Of a stretch of 64,000 nucleotides of DNA, positions 48,334 to 59,162 are shown piece after piece. The position numbers and the translations under genes were made by a program. Source of the stretch: Candidatus Poribacteria bacterium (GTDB taxonomy: Bacteria; Poribacteria; WGA-4E; WGA-3G). Under the pieces are notes generated by a model. That model did no database searches. It was not told the origin of the DNA and saw only the letters and a list, made by a program, of their open reading frames with translations. The DNA lies in assembly GCA_003635195.1 (NCBI GenBank), contig PYIY01000004.1, forward strand, positions 1-64,000. The letters run 5' to 3'. Positions within the stretch are counted from its first letter, which is position 1. Each line of letters starts with the position of its first letter.

Positions 48334-50064
48334 GTGGCACAGCAGAGTACACCCAACCTCGTTTTTGTCATTACAGATGATCAAGGGTACGGTGATTTAG
48401 GATGCACTGGAAACCCTGTTATTAACACCCCCAATCTGGACGCGCTCGCGAATGAGAGTGTGCAGCTGCAGAACCTGCACGTCGGTCCCACTTGTTCACC
48501 GACACGTGCAGGGATTATGACGGGACATTACTGCAACTCCACAGGCGTATGGCATACCATCGGCGGACGTTCGCTCCTCCGTAGTGACGAGGTCACGATG
48601 GCAGATATCTTCCGGCGCAACGGCTATAAGACTGCTATGTTTGGTAAGTGGCACCTCGGTGATAACTATCCGTTCCGTCCACACGACAGAGGGTTTGACG
48701 AGGCACTCTACCACGGTGGTGGCGGTATCAGTCAAACGCCTGACTATTGGGGTAACGACTATTTTGACGACACCTATTTCCGCAACGGTTCCGAGCAGCC
48801 TTTTGATGGTTACTGCACCGATGTCTGGTTTCGGGAGGCAATGGCGTTTATTGAGAGACAGGCTGAAGGTAGTCAGAACAGTCCGTTTTTCTGTTATCTT
48901 TCTACCAACGCGCCTCACGGTCCGTTCCGTGTACCTGATGCTTACGGTGAAGTCTACCGCAGGAAGGGTGTGCAAGGCGAGCGTGCGAATTTCTACGGTA
49001 TGATCACCAATATTGACGACAATATGGCACGGTTGCGGCATCACCTCCGGGTCTTGGGGCTTGAGGAGAACACCCTCCTAATCTTCATGACAGATAACGG
49101 TTCCGCAATGGGATGCAATCTGGATGCGCAGCAGTTCGTCAGGGACGGTTATAATGCGGGGATGCGTGGAAAAAAAGGTTCGCCTTATGAAGGTGGGCAT
49201 CGTGTGCCACTGTTCATGCATTGGCCCGGGGGCGGCTTCACGGAAAAGCAGGAGGTGCCCGAACTCACTGCTAATATTGATTTGCTCCCGACACTGATAG
49301 ATCTCTGTGATCTCGAAGTCTCGTCAAATGTGAGTTTCCACGGTACAAGCATCGTTCCGTTGTTAAGAAACGAGGGGGAAACGTGGGAGGAACGGGTTAT
49401 CGTTACCGACTCGCAGCGCGTTGAAAATCCGATTAAATGGAAAGACAGTGCTACAATGTCGCAACGGTGGCGACTCATCAATGGGAAAGAACTCTACGAT
49501 ATCCAAGCCGACCCTGGGCAACAACACGATATTGCGGATGCACATCGAGAGGTTGTTGCTGAACTCCGTGAGCATTATGAAGCGTGGTGGAAACTGGTTT
49601 CAAAGCGTTTTGATGAGGATTGTCCGATTGTCGTTGGAACGCAAAGCGAGCCTGTTACGTGTATTACAACGCACGATTGGCACGGGGAGGCGCACGCATG
49701 GAATCAAGGGATGATTCGCCGCGGCATGGAGTGCAACGGTTATTGGGCGATTGAGATACCGGAAGATGGACAGTACAGTTTTGAGCTACGTCGGTGGCCC
49801 TACGCCGAAAACAGAGCAATAACAGATGGCATTCCGGGTGAGCATATTGATCTTTACAACGGTGGAAAGGCGTTAGGGTTAACAACAGCACAAATTCGTG
49901 TTGGGGACCAGACGGCTACACAAGCCATTTCACCGGATGCAAAGGGCGTGACGTTTACATTCGACCTCACCGCCGGTCAGACGCGGCTTCACACTGAATT
50001 CGCGGATGAAACAGGGGAATTGGCAATTGGGGCGTATTACGTGTATGCGAAACGGGTCATCTAA
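48334..50064 (+). CDS. Sulfatase (CSPTR motif)
   Basis: GTG start; LVFVITDDQGYGDLGCTGNPVINTPNLDALA...GPTCSPTRAGIMTGHY; KWHLGD. Confidence 0.9.
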   Translation: MAQQSTPNLVFVITDDQGYGDLGCTGNPVINTPNLDALANESVQLQNLHVGPTCSPTRAGIMTGHYCNSTGVWHTIGGRSLLRSDEVTMADIFRRNGYKTAMFGKWHLGDNYPFRPHDRGFDEALYHGGGGISQTPDYWGNDYFDDTYFRNGSEQPFDGYCTDVWFREAMAFIERQAEGSQNSPFFCYLSTNAPHGPFRVPDAYGEVYRRKGVQGERANFYGMITNIDDNMARLRHHLRVLGLEENTLLIFMTDNGSAMGCNLDAQQFVRDGYNAGMRGKKGSPYEGGHRVPLFMHWPGGGFTEKQEVPELTANIDLLPTLIDLCDLEVSSNVSFHGTSIVPLLRNEGETWEERVIVTDSQRVENPIKWKDSATMSQRWRLINGKELYDIQADPGQQHDIADAHREVVAELREHYEAWWKLVSKRFDEDCPIVVGTQSEPVTCITTHDWHGEAHAWNQGMIRRGMECNGYWAIEIPEDGQYSFELRRWPYAENRAITDGIPGEHIDLYNGGKALGLTTAQIRVGDQTATQAISPDAKGVTFTFDLTAGQTRLHTEFADETGELAIGAYYVYAKRVI

Positions 50065-50073
50065 GATATGGCG

Positions 50074-50562
50074 TTACTGGTAAACAGGAGAGGTTGCCAC
50101 GCGAGAGAATAAACGTTCTAATTCATTCATTGACAGACCGAGAATTATTTCAAGGTCAGTTTGCGTTAACCCAAGTTGTTGGACACCGAGGCTCTCTTCA
50201 AAGTCAGTTTGCGTTAATCCAAAATCTTTGTATCCCTGAATGATGATTTTGAGATACCATCTTGAGGGAGGTTCCGAATTGTCAGACGCTTCTTTCATCC
50301 TGTAGAACATGACGTTGTCTTGATAATATTTACCATAGTAATCAGGGTAACCTTCGTACGTATCAAGAGCGACTTCATGGTCTTCTGTAATTTCCCAGAG
50401 TCCACCGTGAACGATGCCTTCGTCCGCGGGAACAATATCGGCGTGGTAGTTAAAAACAAGGCGAAAACCCTTAAGTTCGGACTTCCTTATACGAGTGATA
50501 CCGGGACACCGTTGTTGCGTTTGAGAAACATTCATATTGGATCCATACGCAAAATATTGCAT
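50074..50562 (-). CDS. Gamma-glutamylcyclotransferase/AIG2-like protein
   Basis: MQYFAYGSNMNVSQTQQRCPGITRIRKSELKGFRLVFN...GGLWEIT..ALDTYEGYPDYY. Confidence 0.82.
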   Translation of the reverse strand: MQYFAYGSNMNVSQTQQRCPGITRIRKSELKGFRLVFNYHADIVPADEGIVHGGLWEITEDHEVALDTYEGYPDYYGKYYQDNVMFYRMKEASDNSEPPSRWYLKIIIQGYKDFGLTQTDFEESLGVQQLGLTQTDLEIILGLSMNELERLFSRVATSPVYQ

Positions 50563-50621
50563 CGGTGTCTTCCTTCTGTGAAGCGGTCCCTAAACAGCGT
50601 AAAGGGACCGCAAAATTGTTG

Positions 50622-51368
50622 CTATTGCGCCTTCAGTTTTCCCCAGAGTACAGGCAGTTTTTCCGACGGATCCACAGCGAAAGCAGTGAAAAGGATACCG
50701 TCATTCATAATGCTCTGAACCTCGTCTTCGGTGAGTCCATCGTTGAAGAGACCGACCTCGTCCATAATAGTGGCGGAGAGGAAACCTACGCCTTTGTCTG
50801 TGGCGAGCCACGCCGTTTGATCCTGGTCTTGGAGTTGGAATTTCGGTACCTTTTGAGAAACTTTCTCTTCGCCATCAACATAGATTTTACAGGTCTCTCC
50901 GTCGTAGACATTGGCGACATGATACCATGTCCCAGCCTTAACAGTCACACCGCTGGTAACATTCCAAGTATTTGTCCAACTACGGAGGATATTCGCCCCC
51001 TCTTTGTAAGGAACGTAGCGGTTGTTGCTCTGATCCCATATAGAGAAATAGTTCTGCTGCCCCCCAATGTCGGTAAAGTTTAGCCACAAGATGAAGGTCA
51101 CTTTATCTTCGATAATGCCTTTACCGAGCGGGATGGTGACGGTCCCACCCTTTTTGATTTCAAGGGCACCATCGAATTTGCCTTTTGCCCATTTCGCGTT
51201 CGTAATTGTGCCTTTACGTCCGTTTTCGGACGCGTCTTCAGCGGTATCACCTTTACCTTCGTCCAATAACCAGATGCCGACGATCCTATCCGGATCAATC
51301 TCGGCTTGGCTGTAACCAGCGATCCAACCTAACGCGAGTATCGCGCATAGAAATATTTTTAGTTTCAC
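50622..51368 (-). CDS. Secreted LamG/concanavalin A-like domain protein
   Basis: Signal peptide, IVGIWLLDEGKGDTAEDASENGRKGTI...GTWYHVANVYDGETCKIYVDGE; GTG start at 51368 with AAAGGAG upstream. Confidence 0.78.
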   Translation of the reverse strand: MKLKIFLCAILALGWIAGYSQAEIDPDRIVGIWLLDEGKGDTAEDASENGRKGTITNAKWAKGKFDGALEIKKGGTVTIPLGKGIIEDKVTFILWLNFTDIGGQQNYFSIWDQSNNRYVPYKEGANILRSWTNTWNVTSGVTVKAGTWYHVANVYDGETCKIYVDGEEKVSQKVPKFQLQDQDQTAWLATDKGVGFLSATIMDEVGLFNDGLTEDEVQSIMNDGILFTAFAVDPSEKLPVLWGKLKAQ

Positions 51369-51558
51369 GAGTTGTGCTCCTTTTTGATTGTGCACAGAAT
51401 TCCGACCATAGTTCAACACGACAATCAGAGATGTGATCGGTATATTCATCACATTAGACTTCTCAAGGGTGTTGTAAGTTTAATCTTATTTCTGCTTGTT
51501 GATTTGTCCAGATTTTAATTTGACAACGCCCCAGAATTAGGATATACTATAATTACTT

Positions 51559-51644
51559 GCCGGGATGCTGGAATTTGGTAGACAGGCTAGGTTCAGGGTC
51601 TAGTGTGCATTACGCGCGTAAGGGTTCGAGCCCCTTTCCCGGCA
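51559..51644 (+). tRNA. tRNA-Leu (anticodon CAG)
   Basis: gccggga/tcccggc acceptor, ctagg-ttcaggg-tctag anticodon arm, T arm ggttcgagccc, long variable arm. Confidence 0.88.
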
Positions 51645-51681
51645 TCTACAAATGTTATGTCGGCACGCTATCCAAGTGTGC

Positions 51682-52869
51682 CTATTCGCTTTGTTCTCTT
51701 TCTAATGTCTCGGGTACCAACCACAAGAAAATCGCTACTGCGAGATAGCCGATGCCTCCCAAGGCGAAGCCGGAATAACTCAACCCGAACACATCAGCAA
51801 TATTGCCAACAACGACCGGTCCTGCTGACCCCCCAAAATCTCCTGTGAGCCGCCATAACCCTAAGAATTCACCCGTTCCGTCTCGCGGTGCTAAGTCGGC
51901 TCCGAGTGTCATCATCGTCCCCGAAGCAACACCGTTGCCGAGTCGCATGAGGATCGCTGCAAGCAGCAGCCACGTAAATGTGCCTGTAAACGGCATCAAC
52001 ACCATGCCGGTGGCAAAGATGCAAATCCCAGGGACTGTCGCATACCTTCGACCAAACCGATCCATCATAAAACCAGCAATCGGAAACATTGACATGTCCA
52101 CGGCTGACGATATCATGACGACCGCTCGGACTTGTTGCGTTGTTAATCCGACAATGTCGTCAGCATAGAGTGGAATAATGATATGACACCCACGCCGTAG
52201 TGTTTGGACGCAGATCTGTCCTACGCCTGCTGTAGCGAGCAGTCGGGCATGTTGACGCGATACCTGGAGCAGGTGTTTCAGATAGGGAAGTTTCTTATCG
52301 GTTGTTTCACTGGGGTGGCGGTGCGTCTTTGGAATGAAAAAGAAACAGAGGCAGAGGTTAAGCATCACAATGCCAGCATAGATAAAAAAGGGCAGACGTA
52401 GATTTACCCCAAGAAAGATAGAGAGGAACTGTCCTGCGAAGGTCCCCATCCGGTTTACACCACCGAATAGGGCAATCGCTCTCCCGCGGTTCGCTATCGG
52501 AATGACATCTGTCATATAAGCGTGGCGGGCGAGCATCCACAAGGCATTCCCGATTCCGCCAACCAACTGTGCCCCGATAAGTTGGAAAAAATGCGTTGCC
52601 GCGCCCATCCCGACAGTGGACAAACCTATCATCACCAAGCCGCACAACATTGACGGTTTGCGTCCGAGTCGTTCTACCAAAATACCCGCTGGAATATTTC
52701 CAAGTACACCGACAGCAAGGACAATTGTTGTTAAGGTATAGGATAACTCAAACGATTTAACGTAAATCGAGAGTGTTGGTGAAACAATGCCTCCGCCTGT
52801 CGCCAACAAAAATGCTGGAATGTAGATAGGGAGAATCAGCGAAACTCGGCTAAATTTAGGGTTATTCAA
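51682..52869 (-). CDS. MFS transporter
   Basis: LVERLGRKPSMLCGLVMIGLS; 12 TM-like pattern; MDRFGRRYATVPG. Confidence 0.87.
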   Translation of the reverse strand: MNNPKFSRVSLILPIYIPAFLLATGGGIVSPTLSIYVKSFELSYTLTTIVLAVGVLGNIPAGILVERLGRKPSMLCGLVMIGLSTVGMGAATHFFQLIGAQLVGGIGNALWMLARHAYMTDVIPIANRGRAIALFGGVNRMGTFAGQFLSIFLGVNLRLPFFIYAGIVMLNLCLCFFFIPKTHRHPSETTDKKLPYLKHLLQVSRQHARLLATAGVGQICVQTLRRGCHIIIPLYADDIVGLTTQQVRAVVMISSAVDMSMFPIAGFMMDRFGRRYATVPGICIFATGMVLMPFTGTFTWLLLAAILMRLGNGVASGTMMTLGADLAPRDGTGEFLGLWRLTGDFGGSAGPVVVGNIADVFGLSYSGFALGGIGYLAVAIFLWLVPETLEREQSE

Positions 52870-52915
52870 TTTTAGGTGACTTTCAACACGGATAACTTTT
52901 TAGGATGCCTTATTC

Positions 52916-53461
52916 TCAAAAAACAGTGAGCAAAGCGTCCACATAGCACGTATGGGTCGCCTCATCAAACAAGATAAACTGAATCGTTGCTGGCACAGTG
53001 TTGCTCTGCAGCACAAGTTCCTTCACCGCAGTTAGCGCAACGACTGCTGCTTTCTCCGTTGGGTATCCATAGATACCGGTGCTAATAGAAGGAAAAGCGA
53101 TGCTCTGAATGTTGTTTTCTACAGCAAGTCGAAGGCTTTCCTGATAACAACTCGCCAGTAGTTCGGCTTCACCGGAATTACCGCCTTCCCATACCGGTCC
53201 AACTGTGTGAATCACATATTTCGCGTGAAGGTTGCCTCCTTGGGTAATGACCGCTTTGCCAGTAGGACAACCGCCTTCGCGTCTGCGGATCTCTGCGCAG
53301 GCTTGCTCAATTGCGTCCCCACCGGCGCGCCGTATTGCCCCATCTACCCCGCCCCCACCGATAAGTTGGTTGTTCGCTGCGTTCACGATAGCATCAACTT
53401 CGGCTTTGGTTATATCGCCTTGGATCATTTCCAAGTCTGTTTGTTTAATCTGCGTTTTCAT
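52916..53461 (-). CDS. Macro domain protein (ADP-ribose/O-acetyl-ADP-ribose hydrolase-like)
   Basis: [54 protein letters not shown]. Confidence 0.93.
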   Translation of the reverse strand: MKTQIKQTDLEMIQGDITKAEVDAIVNAANNQLIGGGGVDGAIRRAGGDAIEQACAEIRRREGGCPTGKAVITQGGNLHAKYVIHTVGPVWEGGNSGEAELLASCYQESLRLAVENNIQSIAFPSISTGIYGYPTEKAAVVALTAVKELVLQSNTVPATIQFILFDEATHTCYVDALLTVF

Positions 53462-53479
53462 TGGACATCCTCCATATCG

Positions 53480-54382
53480 TTACCGATTTCTCTGAACGAA
53501 ACCTACCCTATGCAGCTCCTGTAAAATGAAAGGTTCTATAGGGGTATTGCTTTCTAATTTTGCATAGCCGATCCCTTGATCGGTGCAGAAACGTTGCAAA
53601 TTGTCACAAAACGCCTGCTGTTGATCCCGGTATTGCGCGAGGGTTTCTGCATTAATTGTGACAGCTTTCGTTTCACCTGTTTCGGCATCTTCCACCAACC
53701 AGTCTCCGCCGGTAGGTGTGTTATCCAAGTGTGCTTGCGGGTCTATCTCTTCTGGACTTATCAAATGGATTGCTGTGAGAGAGAACCCACACCCTGAGAG
53801 TAATTTGAATCCGTCGGCGTAACCGATCGGATCCAAAAAATCTGAAAGTATGACAGCCATCCCAGCGCGTCGTTGGTACATAGGAAGTTGCTTAAGACAT
53901 TCCGTGAGTCTCGTTTGTCCGGATGCTGCAATTGTGTCGAGTGCTTTTGTTAGACGTGGGAATTGTGATTTGCCTGTTGTTGGTGGTAGCGTTGGCGAGA
54001 GTCGTTCAGTACAGGTGTAGACTGCGACGCTGTCGGCGTGTGCCAAGGCGATATAGCCTAACGCTGCGGCGATCTGTTTAGCGCACATCAATTTAGTAGG
54101 CGATCCAAATTCCATGGAACGGCTATTGTCAATAAGTAGTCCAAGTGGTAAGTCTTCGTCAGTGTGGAAAAGTTTGATAAAGAGTCTATCTAACCGTGCG
54201 TAAATGTTCCAGTCGACATGTCGCAGATCATCGCCGGGTTCATAAACACGATAGTCAGCGAATTCCATACCCGTGCCGCGATTGAGGCTTCGGCGTTCGC
54301 CTCTAAATTTGCTGCGGAACGCACGCTTGGAGCGAATGTAGAAGGGGTCAAGTCGTTTCAGAAATTGTGGTGTAAGAAGCAT
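53480..54382 (-). CDS. DUF58 (vWA-like) protein
   Basis: GTGMEFADYRVYEPGDDLRHVDWNIYARLDRLFIKLFHTDEDLPLGLLIDNSRSM. Confidence 0.9.
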   Translation of the reverse strand: MLLTPQFLKRLDPFYIRSKRAFRSKFRGERRSLNRGTGMEFADYRVYEPGDDLRHVDWNIYARLDRLFIKLFHTDEDLPLGLLIDNSRSMEFGSPTKLMCAKQIAAALGYIALAHADSVAVYTCTERLSPTLPPTTGKSQFPRLTKALDTIAASGQTRLTECLKQLPMYQRRAGMAVILSDFLDPIGYADGFKLLSGCGFSLTAIHLISPEEIDPQAHLDNTPTGGDWLVEDAETGETKAVTINAETLAQYRDQQQAFCDNLQRFCTDQGIGYAKLESNTPIEPFILQELHRVGFVQRNR

Positions 54383-54643
54383 CGCTATAAGTATTTAGGA
54401 TAGTAGAGAAACGGGTGTACGAGGCACGAAAATCTCGTCTTATAATTAGGTCAGTAGTATAACACAGTTCGTTAAAAAAACACAAGAATTTTGCATATTT
54501 AATTTGACATCCGCTAAAAGATGGTGTATAATTTTAACTACCGAATCGGACGTAGAATGTCATAGGTAAGCGTCCATTACGTTCCTCGGTAAGGTCTCTG
54601 AAATTGCGGTTGTTGCCTGTAAATTGAGCGTATGTGTTCCTTT

Positions 54644-54719
<76 letters not shown>

Positions 54720-54741
54720 TCAAAATTGCCTGATAACACAA

Positions 54742-54815
<74 letters not shown>

Positions 54816-54851
54816 CTTTTCATACTGCTCACGGGGAAGAGAAGAAAATAT

Positions 54852-54925
54852 GGTGGATGTAGCTCAGGGGGTAGAGCGCTTGACTGTGGATCAAGAGGGC
54901 GTGGGTTCAAATCCCATCATCCACC
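54852..54925 (+). tRNA. tRNA-His (anticodon GTG)
   Basis: cttga-ctgtgga-tcaag arm; gtggatg/catccac acceptor with extra 5' G. Confidence 0.9.
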
Positions 54926-54932
54926 TTCATGA

Positions 54933-55005
54933 GCGTCCGTAGTTCAATGGATAGAGCAATAGTCTTCGGAACTATAAGTTGGGGGTTCGAATCCCTCCGG
55001 ACGCG
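54933..55005 (+). tRNA. tRNA-Arg (anticodon TCG)
   Basis: atagt-cttcgga-actat arm; gcgtccg/cggacgc acceptor. Confidence 0.88.
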
Positions 55006-55101
55006 TATACTTTTGGATGCCAAGTCCACGCTTTGGGTGTGCGATAGTGCTTAGCGAGTGGGTGCCGATGAATGCGCCTATGCTCAAGGCAGTCAGCAAG
55101 T

Positions 55102-55174
55102 GCGCCGTTAGCTCAATTGGCAGAGCATCTGACTCTTAATCAGGCGGTTGAAGGTTCGATTCCTTCACGGCGCA
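55102..55174 (+). tRNA. tRNA-Lys (anticodon CTT)
   Basis: ctga-ctcttaa-tcag arm; gcgccgt/acggcgc acceptor. Confidence 0.9.
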
Positions 55175-55198
55175 TTGTTAACAGAATACACCGAATTC

Positions 55199-55283
55199 GG
55201 GCGGGTGCTGGAATTGGTAGACAGGATAGACTTAGGATCTATTGGGGTTACGCCTCGTGAGGGTTCAAGTCCCTCCTCGCCCA
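55199..55283 (+). tRNA. tRNA-Leu (anticodon TAG)
   Basis: ataga-cttagga-tctat arm; gggcggg/ctcgccc acceptor; long variable arm. Confidence 0.88.
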
Positions 55284-55342
55284 TGCTCGTATTAGATATA
55301 TAAAGTATCCGGGCTTTGAATGCCTGACGTGAGGACAGACAT

Positions 55343-56647
55343 TTGAGAGTTCAAATTGAAAGGTTAGACACCACGCAAGTCCGTCTGGACATTGAGGTGC
55401 CTTCTGAAGACGTTAATGCAGCATTAAAGGAAACTTATGAGACCTTACGTACCCAAGTCTCGATTCCGGGTTTCCGAAAAGGGCGCGTGCCTGTCTCAAT
55501 CCTCAAGTCGAGATTTCCTGATTACGTCAATAGTGAAGCTGTCCGGTATCTGGTTGCCCCTGCTTACGAAGACGCTATTTATAGGGAAAAACTGAATCCA
55601 CTCTCTCAGCCGAATTTCACACCTCCCCTTGATGAATTACGGGTTCAGGAAAACGAACCGTTCACATTCTCAGCCACCGTTGATATTCGACCGAATATAA
55701 GTCTCCCACCTTATGAAGACCTTGAGACGGATAAAAATCCGGTGAATGTCCCTCGTGAAGATGTTGATGCCTATATTACACGACTACAGGCGCAGTCTGC
55801 AACTTATGAACCGCTTGACACTGAGCGTCCGGTCGAGGCGAAAGATTGTGTCCGTGTAGATTGGGAGTGCTTAATTAACGGGGAGCGGATTGAGCCTGAA
55901 TCGAGGCAAGATGTTGATATAGAACTCGGTATCGGGGCGTTAAATGAAAGACTTGAGCAGGCCCTGATTGGGATGCAGATTGGCGAAACAAAATCCGTGG
56001 ATATCGATTTTCCACAAGAACATCCGATCACAGAACTTGCAGGAAAATTGGCGAAATATGCTATCACAGTGCACGCTATTACACAAAAGCATCTCCCCGC
56101 ATTAGATGACGAGTTTGCGAAAGACCTTGGATATGAAAACTATTCACAACTTTATGGGCTGATATGGAACAATCTGGTCGAAGAAGAGACAAGTTTACAT
56201 GTTGATAAGCAGAAGGCGGAATTATTGGCTCAACTCATTGAAAAAACTGATATTGCGATTCCAGAGCCGTTAGTTGATCAATATGTGGGACAGACGCTCC
56301 AGAATGTCAAGCAACAATTAGCGAACGAACAGAGAACAGCCGAAGATGCCGGGATCAATATGGATACCTTGCCTGATGAACTGCGGCGAGATGTCATTCA
56401 ACAAACAAAGCAGTCGTGGATTTTCGATATTATCGCTGAAGCGGAGGGCATCTACGTATCCGATGATGAATTAGAATACGAAATCCGTCGCGCTGCTGAG
56501 CAACAAAATCGAGACGCTCAAAAATACGCGGACCTCTTGAAGTCAAGCAATCGACTGGAAGAACTCCGAGGGCAACTACAACACGAAAAAATTTATCAGT
56601 TCCTCATTCACCGTGCGTCCGCTAAACAGTCGCTCATAATCGCCTGA
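55343..56647 (+). CDS. tig: Trigger factor
   Basis: TTG start; EVPSEDVNAALKETYETLRTQVSIPGFRKGRVPVSILKSRF; upstream of clpP-clpX. Confidence 0.92.
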   Translation: MRVQIERLDTTQVRLDIEVPSEDVNAALKETYETLRTQVSIPGFRKGRVPVSILKSRFPDYVNSEAVRYLVAPAYEDAIYREKLNPLSQPNFTPPLDELRVQENEPFTFSATVDIRPNISLPPYEDLETDKNPVNVPREDVDAYITRLQAQSATYEPLDTERPVEAKDCVRVDWECLINGERIEPESRQDVDIELGIGALNERLEQALIGMQIGETKSVDIDFPQEHPITELAGKLAKYAITVHAITQKHLPALDDEFAKDLGYENYSQLYGLIWNNLVEEETSLHVDKQKAELLAQLIEKTDIAIPEPLVDQYVGQTLQNVKQQLANEQRTAEDAGINMDTLPDELRRDVIQQTKQSWIFDIIAEAEGIYVSDDELEYEIRRAAEQQNRDAQKYADLLKSSNRLEELRGQLQHEKIYQFLIHRASAKQSLIIA

Positions 56648-56757
56648 TAATAGTTATAAGTTAGGAGGTTAACAGTTATAAGTTAAGAGGAAGACGGATG
56701 TTCCCACCGCTTCTTAACCAACCACTTATAATTTATAACCTATAACCTTTAAAAAAC
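56648..56757. repeat. Heptamer-type iterated inverted-repeat spacer (tig-clpP)
   Basis: gttataagttaggaggttaacagttataagttaagagg ... cttcttaaccaaccacttataatttataacctataacctttaaaaaacATG. Confidence 0.8.
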
Positions 56758-57360
56758 ATGAATCTTGTACCTATCGTTGTTGAACAAACCAGTCGAGGCG
56801 AACGCTCATACGACATTTATTCTCGCTTGCTTGAAGACCGGATAATCATGATCGGAACCCCGATTGATGACGATGTTACTGCCAATATCGTAACAGCACA
56901 GATGCTTTTCCTTGAGGGGAAGGACCCGGATGCGGATATTATTCTCTACATTAATACACCCGGTGGGTCTGTTTCCGCCGGTTTGGCGATTTACGATACA
57001 ATGCAGTATATCAAAGCAGATGTGCAGACTTGGTGTTTAGGTCGAGCGTATAGTATGGGAGCGATTTTGCTTGCTGCGGGTGCTCCCGGTAAACGCTATG
57101 CGTTACCACATGCGAAAGCACTTATTCATCAACCGATGGCAACGGGGATCGGGGGTCAAGCCTCTGATATTAGCATTCATGCGAAAGAAATCCTACAAGA
57201 GCGAGATCGGCTTTATACTATTTTAGCCGAACATACCGGTCAAGATGTTGACAAGATCGCTACTGATGCTGACCGTGATTTTTACATGACGGCTGATCAA
57301 GCTCTTGGATACGGTCTTGTTGATCATGTTGTAGCACAGCGTGCCACAGAGAGAGAATAG
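56758..57360 (+). CDS. clpP: ATP-dependent Clp protease proteolytic subunit
   Basis: [49 protein letters not shown]-type motif [13 protein letters not shown]. Confidence 0.96.
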   Translation: MNLVPIVVEQTSRGERSYDIYSRLLEDRIIMIGTPIDDDVTANIVTAQMLFLEGKDPDADIILYINTPGGSVSAGLAIYDTMQYIKADVQTWCLGRAYSMGAILLAAGAPGKRYALPHAKALIHQPMATGIGGQASDISIHAKEILQERDRLYTILAEHTGQDVDKIATDADRDFYMTADQALGYGLVDHVVAQRATERE

Positions 57361-57470
57361 TTGTCGGTTGTCGGTTGTCGGTTAAGAGAACGACTTTATA
57401 TATCAAGTTTCCCTCTTAACCGACAATTGAAAGGTTTTTCGCAGAAAACCCGAACCGACAACTGATGCCC
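57361..57470. repeat. Heptamer-type iterated inverted-repeat spacer (clpP-clpX)
   Basis: ttgtcggttgtcggttgtcggttaagag ... ctcttaaccgacaa ... gaaccgacaactg. Confidence 0.85.
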
Positions 57471-57490
57471 CTTAAAAAAGGAGAACCTCT

Positions 57491-59029
57491 ATGTCACAAT
57501 CCGCCCATCGTGAAGTGTCTTGTTCTTTCTGTCAACAGGACAGTACACAAGTCCGTCTACGACTCCTTCAGGGCAGGGAAGCCAATATTTGTGTTGAATG
57601 CATTGTCCGGCTATCAGCATCCACATCGGATAGTGCTTCATGTGCATTTTGTAGGCGCGATAATACTCACGTCGAAAAACTCTTTAATGGACTTGAGGCG
57701 AATATTTGTGAGAGATGTCTTGCCGAGTGTATTGATCTCTGTAACGATATTCTTGCTCGTAAGCCAGATGGTAGTTTTGATCTATCCATGGAGGACTTTA
57801 ACAAAGCGGAGGGCCCCGAGGAACAAGACGAACTTGAAGGTGATCAAGAGGAACCTGCCCAGGCGCGCGGACACGGTATTCACCAACGTTCCGAAACCAA
57901 TGCCACAAATACAACGCCCTCGGAAAGAAAAAATGAACAGAACGCATTTGCAGAACCCCCTTCGCCTGAAGAAATTAAAGCAAAACTTGATGAATACGTA
58001 ATAGGTCAAGAACATGCCAAAAAGACATTGTCCGTTGCTGTTTACACGCACTATAAACGCTTACATCACAGCGATATGAGTGATGATGTTGAATTAGATA
58101 AAAGCAACATTTTGCTCATCGGCCCGACAGGTACAGGGAAAACGCTTCTTGCGCAAACACTTGCCAGGGTGTTAGATGTGCCTTTTGCCATCACTGATGC
58201 AACAACGTTGACGGAAGCGGGTTACGTGGGTGAGGATGTCGAGAATATTATATTGAAACTGGTTCAAGCGGCGGATGGCGATGTGGCACGTGCTGAAACC
58301 GGTATCATTTATATTGACGAAATTGACAAGATTACTCGGAAATCCGAAAATCCATCAATTACTCGCGACGTATCCGGCGAAGGCGTTCAGCAAGCATTAC
58401 TTAAGATTTTGGAAGGCACAACCGCGAATGTGCCACCGCGTGGCGGTAGGAAGCACCCTCATCAAGAGATGATTGAGGTAAATACCAAAAAGGTATTGTT
58501 TATCTGCGGTGGGACCTTTATTGGATTAGATAAAGGCATTAAGGACAGACTCGGAAAGCAGAGCATCGGTTTTGGTTCGCCTATCCAACCGAAAAGTGAG
58601 ACCAAAATTCATGAAATTCTTGCCCAAGTAACACCAAAGGACCTTATCAAATACGGATTTATCCCAGAATTGATTGGACGCCTGCCGGTTGTTACGACGC
58701 TTCATGAGTTGGATGCCCCGGCGTTGATTCGTATTCTCACGGAACCGAAGAACGCGCTCGTCAAACAATATCGGCGTCTTTTGGCGTATGAAGGTGTGCA
58801 ATTCCATGCGACTGATGAAGCATTAACGGCTATCGCAGACGAAGTTATTGAACGGGAAACGGGTGCGCGCGGGTTAAGAGCCGTTTTTGAAAAGATTATG
58901 CTTGATACCCTCTATTGTCTTCCATCACTTGACGGTGTTGAAGCATGTCATATCACCGAAGATTCTGTGCGTAATAGTGAACCGCCGGAACTCACTTACA
59001 CAAAATCTGAAGAACTTAAAACTGCTTAG
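57491..59029 (+). CDS. clpX: ClpX ATPase with two N-terminal C4 zinc-binding domains
   Basis: CSFC..CVEC and [54 protein letters not shown]. Confidence 0.95.
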   Translation: MSQSAHREVSCSFCQQDSTQVRLRLLQGREANICVECIVRLSASTSDSASCAFCRRDNTHVEKLFNGLEANICERCLAECIDLCNDILARKPDGSFDLSMEDFNKAEGPEEQDELEGDQEEPAQARGHGIHQRSETNATNTTPSERKNEQNAFAEPPSPEEIKAKLDEYVIGQEHAKKTLSVAVYTHYKRLHHSDMSDDVELDKSNILLIGPTGTGKTLLAQTLARVLDVPFAITDATTLTEAGYVGEDVENIILKLVQAADGDVARAETGIIYIDEIDKITRKSENPSITRDVSGEGVQQALLKILEGTTANVPPRGGRKHPHQEMIEVNTKKVLFICGGTFIGLDKGIKDRLGKQSIGFGSPIQPKSETKIHEILAQVTPKDLIKYGFIPELIGRLPVVTTLHELDAPALIRILTEPKNALVKQYRRLLAYEGVQFHATDEALTAIADEVIERETGARGLRAVFEKIMLDTLYCLPSLDGVEACHITEDSVRNSEPPELTYTKSEELKTA

Positions 59030-59068
59030 GCACAGTTTTGTGGATGAGCCGTTTGCTACTATGAGGAA

Positions 59069-59158
59069 ATAGCCATCAGCCATCGGCTATCAGCAAAGAG
59101 GTTTTAGCGTAACCAAACACCTCTTTTACTGACTGCTGACTGCTGATAGCCATTAAAA
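59069..59158. repeat. Heptamer-type iterated inverted-repeat spacer (clpX-lon)
   Basis: agccatcagccatcggctatcagcaaagaggt ... acctcttttactgactgctgactgctgatagccattaaaaaaatATG. Confidence 0.82.
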
Positions 59159-59162
59159 AAAT

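Noticed and set aside
48496-49044. 182-aa antisense and 139-aa alternate-frame ORFs in the sulfatase gene
   Set aside because: Shadow ORFs of a strongly supported sulfatase
52916-54382. Macro domain + DUF58 as a defence pair
   Set aside because: Both are common housekeeping/accessory families; adjacency alone is not evidence of a system, and the MoxR partner is 15 kb away
57465-58001. 178-aa ORF overlapping clpX
   Set aside because: Alternate frame of clpX zinc-binding/linker region
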